Part shown: positions 39,601 to 48,600 of the stretch, in pieces
Position numbering within the stretch: the first letter of the stretch is position 1
How the letters are laid out: every line of letters starts with the position of its first letter
NCBI GenBank assembly: GCA_030068145.1
Contig: JAPJBO010000225.1
Coordinates: 124,001 to 188,000 of the forward strand
From: Diplonema papillatum
Taxonomy: Eukaryota; Euglenozoa; Diplonemea; Diplonemida; Diplonemidae
Direction: 5' to 3'
DNA: 64,000 nt
Program-made: the position numbers and the translations under genes
The notes under the pieces: generated by a model
Databases searched by the model: none
What the model saw: the letters and a program-made list of their open reading frames with translations, nothing else
What the model was told of the DNA's origin: nothing

Positions 39601-42600
39601 ACGTTGCCACCTCGCGGGTGTGAGATTCTGATCCGCGTCGTTTGAGCCTCATCGGATTCTTGATTGCTGGCTGGTCTATATTTCACTCCGCACCCGTTTA
39701 CCCTGACTAACGGGAAAAACTCGAAGTGTCTGTACGAGTGAACGCACACTAACATGAGAGGATGAAGGCACGTATATGCCGCCTGGCCCTGTGCTAGGCG
39801 TAGTTTGAGGTTGTACTTATTTCCGAACAACCTACCACGAGCTTATCCACCCACACCCCCATTTTTCCCCTTTCTTTTTATTTACTTTTTCCCGCCCGAT
39901 GTCGCTGATGACTAACGGACCGTCGGACCCGTCCCAACGGGGGTGCTTATGGAAGCTGCAATGAAGGCTTAGACCGGTACGGGCTACATGGCAACCCCTG
40001 CTCAACATGTAGAACGTGGGGGGCCCTTGATCACATTGGCCCGATCCCTGACAAAGCTCGGCGTCTTTGTATCCTTGTTTGCGGACGATCTTGCAGTGGT
40101 CGTGACGGGAAATTCGGAAGCGGCGGCCAGAGCGGAGGCCCAGAAGGTGCTCGACCTCGTGTCCAAATGGACAGAGGAAAACCGGATGGCGCTCTCCACC
40201 GGCAAGACGGCAGCAATCATCGTCCACCCTCCGAAGGCCCGCCGACGAGCGCTTCAGAAACCCGTCTTCCACACGGAAAGGCAGAGAGTCCGCATGAGGG
40301 TCGAGAGGATTCTGAAAGTGGTAGGACCTACCGGGCTCTGCAGCGAGACCCCGGAAGAGGCATCGGCCGACAGCCAGAACCTGAAAGGGTGGTATCTGCG
40401 AGAAGTGGACGGAGAGCCGTTTTCGCAGGCGAAGCTTAAGAAGCAGAAAAGCATCGCGTTCAAGACGGCGACGTTCGCAATGCCTCTGAAGTTCGTGAAG
40501 TCGCACCCCCTACTCGGGATCACCCTGGACGACAGCTGGCAGTTTGTGGCGCAGGCGGAAAAGGCGAAGAAGAGATTCCGAATACGCGCGCTGCTCCTGC
40601 ACAAGCTGGCGAACACGGCGTGGGGGAACACGTACGGTGTACTCAGGCAAGCATACCAGACCTACGTACAGCCGGCGTGGACGTATGGAGTGGGAGTCTG
40701 GGGCCTGAGCGTCCCCCGGCAGACGGGGAAAGACCTGGAAGCGCTGCACTACAAGGCAGCGAAGTACGTCATTGGGTGTCCCCTGAGCGCGAAGAGAGAG
40801 GCGGTTTATGCCGAGGCTGGACTCCAGCCATTCGCGACTCTGGCGGCCTACGAAGCGACGCGGGTTCGACAGCTCCTGCTACGCTCGGCTCGAGCTCCCT
40901 CCGACAGGCTCGCCGGGACCTCAAACAGGTGGCAAAAGGAGACGGACAAGGTGGCCGCAACAACAGGACTCGCGAAAGCGAAAATCGTACGGACACAGTG
41001 CACGAACTCCTTCGCACCGTGGGAAGCGCCTCCGACGATACACATTGGATGCAAGCTGGACGGCGGGTTCAAGAAGAGCGGCGATGCTGCGAGAAATCGC
41101 CGAGCGGCAGAGGAGAAGATCGGCAGGCTCCCTCCCGCCGACGTAACCATTTGTACGGATGGCTCCCTGACTACCCCTGCCGACGGCCTCCCACAGGGCT
41201 CGTACGGCATAGTGGTAGAGACCAAGGAAGGTCTCACGACGCTCGCGAAGAACATCGGTCTTTGCCACTCGAGCTTCCTCGCCGAGCTGAGAGCGATCGT
41301 CGTGGCACTCATGGAGGCCTGCTCGTGGGCTCCCGGCGACAGGCGGGTTCTACTGGTACTCACCGACTCGCAGTCCGCTCTCGCCGCGCTCAAAGATCAT
41401 CAGCGAAACGGCGTCCTTGAGAGACTTGCGTGGCGGGCCCTCAAAATCCTCGCGACACGGTGGCAGGTGTATCTCCAATACGTGCCCAGCCACTGCGGGA
41501 TCCCAGGCAACGAGCGCGCCGACGAGGAAGCGACGAAGGCGCACGGCCTCCCCGCAGCAAAACCCGTGATCGACTACGACATGGTCAAGGCGATCGTGAA
41601 GAAGGGGAGAAAGGAGTACCGCTGTCAGAAGCTGAAAGCCCACCCGTACCACCTCCTGTCGCCGGGTCCGAAACCTTCAGTCGACAAACGCTGGAGCCGG
41701 CAGGAACAGGCCGCCATCTCGGCGCTGAGGGTGGGTGCGTCCCCAATGGTGTACGGCTTCGCCCAGACTGGAGGAAACTCCCCCCTGGCCGGCACATACG
41801 TCCGGGGACGCACGGCAAGGACGCACGACGGCCTCTGCAGCGAGTGCGGAGCGAAGTACTCGCTCGCGCATGCTATCGAAGGGTGCCCCACAGCCACGGC
41901 CTACTGGGACCTGGCCGGGTTAGCACCAGAGGACCGAACGACACGACATGTCGTCGGAAAGAACCCGCACCTGGCGCTGGGATACTTTGCCAGCCGAGGG
42001 CTGGTACCTCAGGAGTTCGCGGACGCGGTCTTGTCGAGCCGCCGAGACGACGCAATGGCTGAAGGGGGGTCAGGGTAGCGCCTTCCCGGTAGAGCGCCCG
42101 ACTCCGAAGGCGAGCCGCGCCAGAGAAGCCGAAGCGAAGCTCCCGCCGCCCGCCAAGACGAACCAAGAATTTCTGTTTTTTTTTTTTTTTTCTTTCGTCT
42201 TTCAATCTCCTCCTTGCGATTCTATCTCCCAAATGCCCCCACAACGGCACCGGGTCTCTTCCGCCCCACCACCCAGGAGGTGAGGGCCCAGACCAACACC
42301 AGATGTATGTACGGCATGCTTGAAAGTGCACGAACAAAAAAAAAGAAGGGACGACGCCAAGGAAACAGGAGAAAAAAAAAAAAGACACGGAGGGCGCAGC
42401 ACGACCCAAGCATGCAGAGACATAAGAGACTAATGGGCCTAATTGACTTCCCCCCTTCATCCCCTCCTCGCCCCCGTCCCCGCAACCCATTCTTTTCTTA
42501 TTGTTGATTTTATTACTTTTAACATCATAAATATCACAAGACTGACGCTCTCGGGGGCACCACAACAATCTCAGCATGATGAGAGGAAAAGCAGTGTCAA

Positions 42601-45600
42601 AACAGCAAAGCAGAGGCACAAACCGCCCTAAAGATTAGCGACACCCCTCTATTTCCTTCCCTTCTATGTCACTCGTACTATGTGCCTCTCTAAGGCGACA
42701 GTACGTTTGAAACCCTTTTTTTTATTTATTTTTTTTGTCTCCGCTATTGCTCTACCATTCACACCCTCCTCTACGCCTCATCATCCCATCATCATTTAAT
42801 CATTCCTTCTTTTTCCTCTTATCTACTCCTTTTTCCCGTTTTCACATTCCATCTCTTACATCCATCACTTCCTCCCCACTCCGCCGCAGCGCTCGTGCGA
42901 AAAACGAGAATGCTGGGGCAGAACCGCACGAAAACAGCAGAGAAGCCCCAAGCAAACCACAGCAAGAGGCGACACACGGGGAGGAAACCACCCCCAAGAA
43001 AAACGAAAGAGCGTGCAACTGCTCCAGCATTCCCTCCCTGAGCTTCCCCTCTCGGGCCACGGCACGAGCCAGAAAGAAGCTCCCCAACCGGACTTCTAAC
43101 CGGAGCCGACAACAAGGCACCCCGGAAACCGTTCCTCCTCCCGACCTAACGGAGCTAAAGGATGGCCAGGTACATTCATGTTCCCGATGTTTCCCTCTCA
43201 AAAGGCTAAGGCCCAGCCTCCGTTTGTTGTCCTAGTGAGCTCTATACTTCAAAAAAAAAAAAAAAAAAGCAACCGGATACCGGCAGCCCCGCTGTACCAA
43301 CATGGCAAGTACAGTGTCCCGCGCTCCAAAAAAAAAAAAAAAAAACATTCATTACGGGTGTGGTCGTGGTGTCGGTCGCAATAGTCGCTTTGCTAGCCAA
43401 AGAGAGAGATAGAGAGAAAAAGAGCGCCAGAGAGAAAAGAAAAGATAACGTTATCTTCCGGAAAAGAAGGGTTACGCGAACCCCCGAAAAAATAATTACC
43501 CCCCCAAAAAAAGCATTTTTTTGGGCTCCCGCTCCGGAAGCAACCGGATACCGGTAGCCCCGCTGTACCAACATGGCTTGTACAGTGTCCCGCGCTCCAA
43601 AAAAAAAAAAAATAAACCAACTGATTGATCGGAGCTGATATCGAGCAAGTACGTGCGCTCGGCTAAGGCCGGCGCGTGGCGAGACTGGACTCCAGTCTGG
43701 AGGCTCCACGTTCCACTGCCGCGCCGGTGAAATTATCAATTCCGCCAGTTGGGGGTTTTTGACGACTTGCCCGACTGTGGAGACACATTTTCAACCCCCA
43801 TTTTGACCTTCTGGGGGGGTCAATTCCCATTCACGAGCAATCGTTAACTTTTTGCCCATTCACGAGCATGGTTAACTTTTTGCCCATTCACGAGCATGGC
43901 TTAACTTTTTGCCCATTCACGAGCATGTTTCAAACTTTTTGCCCATTCACGAGCACCTTAAACTTTTTGCCCATTCACGAGCATGGCCTAACTTTTCGCC
44001 CATTCACGAGCATGGCCTAACTTTTCGCCCATTCACGAGCATGGCCTAACTTTTTGCCCATTCACGAGCATGCTCAAAACTTTTTGCCCATTCACGAGCA
44101 TGCTTCAAAATATTTGCCCATTCACGAGCATGTTGCAGACTTGGGTCCCAAACTTGGGTCCCAAACTTGGGTCCCAAACTTGGGTCCCAAACTTGGGTCC
44201 CAAACTTGGGTCCCAAACTTGGGTCCCAAACTTGGGTCCCAAACTTGGGTCCCAAACTTGGGTCCCAAACTTGGGTCCCAAACTTGGGTCCCAAACTTGG
44301 GTCCCAAACTTGGGTCCCAAACTTGGGTCCCAAACTTGGGTCCCAAACTTGGGTCCCAAACTTGGGTCCCAAACTTGGGTCCCAAACTTGCCCAAAATCT
44401 TGGTCACAGCGGACAGGACTGCAGATCTAACAATGTGGACTATAATGGCAAAATCTAAGGGCTTGGACTATAATGGCAAAATCTAAGGAACATGGACTAT
44501 AATGGCAAAATTTACTGGGGGGGGTCGAAGTCAGGAGGTACCTTGAATACAAGAGGCATTTTGGAAATCTGGAAAAAAAGTTGGATTTTTTCTTGGTCCG
44601 CATAACAGACCTTTTTCGACGGTTTTCTGATCGCGATGAGCTCCGATGAAGAGAACCGCGAAAAATAGACCCGGGGACCAAGAATTATGTGCGTGGTTCG
44701 TGGGTCTTTACCAGATGCGGGGCACCGGGCGTGGAACCCACAGGTTTGCAATGGAAAGGACGGAAATCGACCCACTGGTTGGTGACATTTCTTTGCAGGC
44801 CCGTGCAGCAGACCTTTTCCGGCGAATTTGTGCTCGCGTTCAGCTCCGATGAAGAGAACCGTGAAAAATAGACCCGGGGACCACAAATTACGTGCGTCTT
44901 TCAAGAAGAAGGGAGTTCCCGCGGTTTCCGGGTTTGCGGTACTTTTTTCCATTTCTTTTTCGGGAAAATTGCAGGATCGGCACGCCGAATAGAAGAGGTA
45001 CCTCTTGTATTCGACCCCCCCCAGTAAGAATCGTGGACTATAATGGCAAAGTTCCCGGCTTTGCGACCGCACAGGCTCATGCCTAATATGCGGCAGCCTA
45101 ACAAACCCGATGAAGAAAAAGTGGTAAAGGTGACCATGGCCATCTCCATTCTTCTCCGCGCCGGGAAGCTCCCGCACCGGCCCAGAGCTCAACCTTTTTA
45201 CAAAGGGAGCCGAGGGCCAGAACAGGAACTTTGACGCGAAAAAAAATGGCGAGGGGGTGAGCCCGAGAGGGGGCATTTTAGCGGGCGAGGGGTCACCTCG
45301 CGACGAAATCTCAAAGCTTGTCTCCCTTGATTCTCAGTCAACGACAACACAATCCTGGTTCAATCCTGGTTCTGCAAGGGGTACTGTTCAGGATGTGTCT
45401 AACTTGCTCTAAGTCAGTGAGTTGCAGTAGTTCTTGGACTCGAGATTCGATTTTTCAAATGACCAAACAAGGAAACCGTACACCGCGAGAGTAGGAAAAC
45501 GTAGAAAGGGAAAGTTTTTTTATGGTAACAACCGCGGTTGTCATTATCAAAAAGTGACGGTTGGCAGCGTACTGTGGAAATTACCATACAGGTGATACAC

Positions 45601-48600
45601 ATACGCACAAACAAACGGCTGTGCGTAAATAATAAGAGCCACGTCACTTTTTTTTGACCGCACTACCCTGAGCCAAATCCTGGACGTGGTTTCAGGTGGT
45701 AAATTTGGCAAATGATCATGATCAGAAGGTCCTACTTGGGCAGTTCAGTTTCCTCACACATTGCATGTGGCTAAGAAAAAAACTCAAAGGTCGAAATACA
45801 TCTGTCAGAGCAGGCCGGTGTCAATACCCAAAGTACGGTAATACCCAAAACGCCGTTTTAAACGGGCCGACTTTCATCATGGTCGGCGACGCAAAACTAT
45901 TAGGAAACACTTGAAGAAGGAAACGTAATTGAGAAAAACGGGATCGTCGGAAACACAAAACAGAACTGGACAGTCATGACATGCACGACTGAGCTGTTGA
46001 GAGATCCGTATCACCGAATGGGAGCGACAGAATTGAACTGATCCTGCTCTAAGCTGAACGGCTGAAAGTTTGAACTCGCCTACACGTGTAATGTGCACTC
46101 GGTAGCTTGAGCCAATTTGACTTATGGCAAGTTATGCTTGAATTCTCGTGATTGGGCAAAAAAAATAAGAATACTCGTGAAGGGCAAAAAGTTTTGAGCA
46201 TGCTCGTGAATGGGCAAAAAGTTTTGAGCATGCTCGTGAATGGGCAAAAAGTTTGAAGCATGCTCGTGAATGGGCAAAAAGTTAGGCTATGCTCGTGAAT
46301 GGGCTAAAACTATCGAGGAATGCTCGTGAATGGGCTAAAAAAAAAATCATGCTCGTGAATGGGAATGGCAGTGCTCGTGAATGGGCGAAAAGTTAAAACA
46401 TGCTCGTGAATGGGCAAAAACTTCGAGAATGCTCGTGAATGGGCGAAAAGTTCATGCATGCTCGTGAATGGGCAAAAAGTTTTGAGAATGCTCGTGAATG
46501 GGATTTGACCCCTTCTGGGGCTTAAAACCCATGGTTCACCTTTTTCTCGGTTGTGAGTTAGTTTTACACACGGAACATTTCCAACACAAGGTTTCTACAT
46601 TTCCTGTTGCACCCGTAATAAAATGACGAAAACGAGTGCCAGCCAGCATGAGCGAGCCCGCAACTCGCGCAAGCGCGACAGCGACAACAAACGGAGCACG
46701 AAAAGGAGGAAAGTGGCGGTGGATGAGGGGCGAAGTACTTTCTATTACTATCCCCAAACTTTTATACCATTCTATTACTATCGCAAACTTTTATACCATT
46801 CTATTACTATCCCCAAACTTTTATACCATTCTATTACTATCCCCAAACTTTTATACCATTCTATTACTATCCCCAAACTTTTATACCATTCTATTACTAT
46901 CCCCAAACTTTTATACCATTCTATTACTATCCCCAAGTTTTTATACCATTCTATTACTATCCCCAAACTTTTGTACCATTCTATTTCTATCCCCCCCCCA
47001 AATTTTTGTACCATTTGGTTGGTGTCCCAGCACTTGGCGTCAGTACCGAAAACGTTGAAGCGTTGTCCCACCGCACGAAACAAAGAGGCCCCTTTTTGCT
47101 TTGCCGCAAGTTTCTAAGCAAAGACGAAATCTCAAACTGCCAGCACGGAGTCTAAGTGGTTTCGGTCTCTCGTTTGCGGAGTCGACGACCCCGACATTCT
47201 GTTTTGCCCCGACTCCACCCTGGAGGGAGCTTCCGTGGGAATCCCACTCCAATCCTGTAGTTCCGCAGTTTGACGCTAATCAGGCTCAGATACGAGTCAG
47301 TACGCGTGCACGCAGCACGGTGCTGGATTCTGGAGTCTACGCTATATCGCCGAACAAAACCACTACTAATAGAATGGTATAAAAGTTTGGGGGTAGTAAT
47401 AGAATGGTATAAAAGTTTGGGGGTAGTAATAGAATGGAATAAAAGTTTGGGGGTAGTAATAGAATGGTATAAAAGTTTGGGGGTAGTAATAGAATGGAAT
47501 AAAAGTTTGGGGGTAGTAATAGAATGGTATAAAAGTTTGGGGGTAGTAATAGAATGGTATAAAAGTTTGGGGGTAGTAATAGAATGGTATAAAAGTTTGA
47601 AATAGTAATAGAATGGGCAAAAAAAGTTTCAAACGTCATATTTAGGACTTCACCTCGGATGAGGCTACTGGGGGGGGCTAATTACTATTGAACCGTATAA
47701 TACAATTGAACCGTATAATACAATTGAACTTTTTTTTCGGGGAATCGGCGCATCCCAACCGTATAATACAATTGAATTGTAATGTTACTGTACGGCTGAC
47801 ACTTTCGCACTGCCGTTGAGTGTGAGCCAGCCAGTGAGGCGGTTTCAGGGCCGGTTTCGTTTCGGCTTTTTTTGGAAAAGTCATGTTAGACCTCCAAAGC
47901 GGAGAAGAAATCTTAAAACGAGGTTTTGGAACCCGGGGCTTCCTAAGGTTTTGACATGATGATGTCGCTGATGCCGTTGCTCGTGCCAAATTCTTGGAGC
48001 TGGCTGTGTGCGGGGGATCATGAAGCACAAACATGGCAATGGGCCGGCAATCGCAGTGTGGGGGTGGCTCCGGAGCTGCTGTGCCAGGTCCGGAGTTGAC
48101 TTCGGAGCCAGCCGGAGACACTGCCAATCGTGACCGTGGCCCGGCATGGGGGCGATGGCCCATCGGATGGGACATCTTGTTAGCCCCAGATTTATCAGTG
48201 GTTCCCGTCTGCCGCCAGCGCTCTCTCTCCAAAAGAGAAGCAGTAAGTTCGTCGGACTGCGGTCGCCATGCTGTTGGAAACTCTGATACTGAGCAACAGC
48301 CCCAGAAAAAGTGAACCTTCGGCCCAAGTTAAGGTACTCTCTTCCAAGAGTCTTGGCAGGAGTCTTGCCAGGTGTTGGTGGAAACACCCACGGCATGCAC
48401 CAGTTGGGTATTTCCGACCCGGTGCACGAGAAATCAGGGCTCGGAGTCCTAACTGCGGGCTCCAACCTTTCGCTTGTTGTGTGAAGGTTTTCCCTTCAGT
48501 TTTTGCTCGGGGTTGCATTGTACTCACACTGTCACCGTGACTGTGTCATTTAGTCACGACAACAACGTGTTTCTAACAGGCAAGCTGCACTTCAATTGTA

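Larger units (their letters stand above)
43817..46511. mobile_element. Foldback-type element with 29-bp array termini and perfect 9-bp duplication
   Basis: 2695 bp, starting GGGTCAATTCCCATTCACGA and ending in its near-reverse complement. CTTCTGGGG flanks both sides (43808-43816 and 46512-46520). The left array (43845-44130) has about ten 29-bp units with the core CCCATTCACGAGCA. The right array (46145-46500) has about twelve units inverted. Inside are a 13-bp array, a nested inverted-repeat element (44514-45035) and the second copy of the 2158 repeat. No transposase. Confidence 0.82.

Noticed and set aside
44046-44486. Overlapping repetitive ORFs on both strands ([13 protein letters not shown] and reverse).
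   Set aside because: They arise from a perfect 13-bp tandem repeat, which keeps all frames open.
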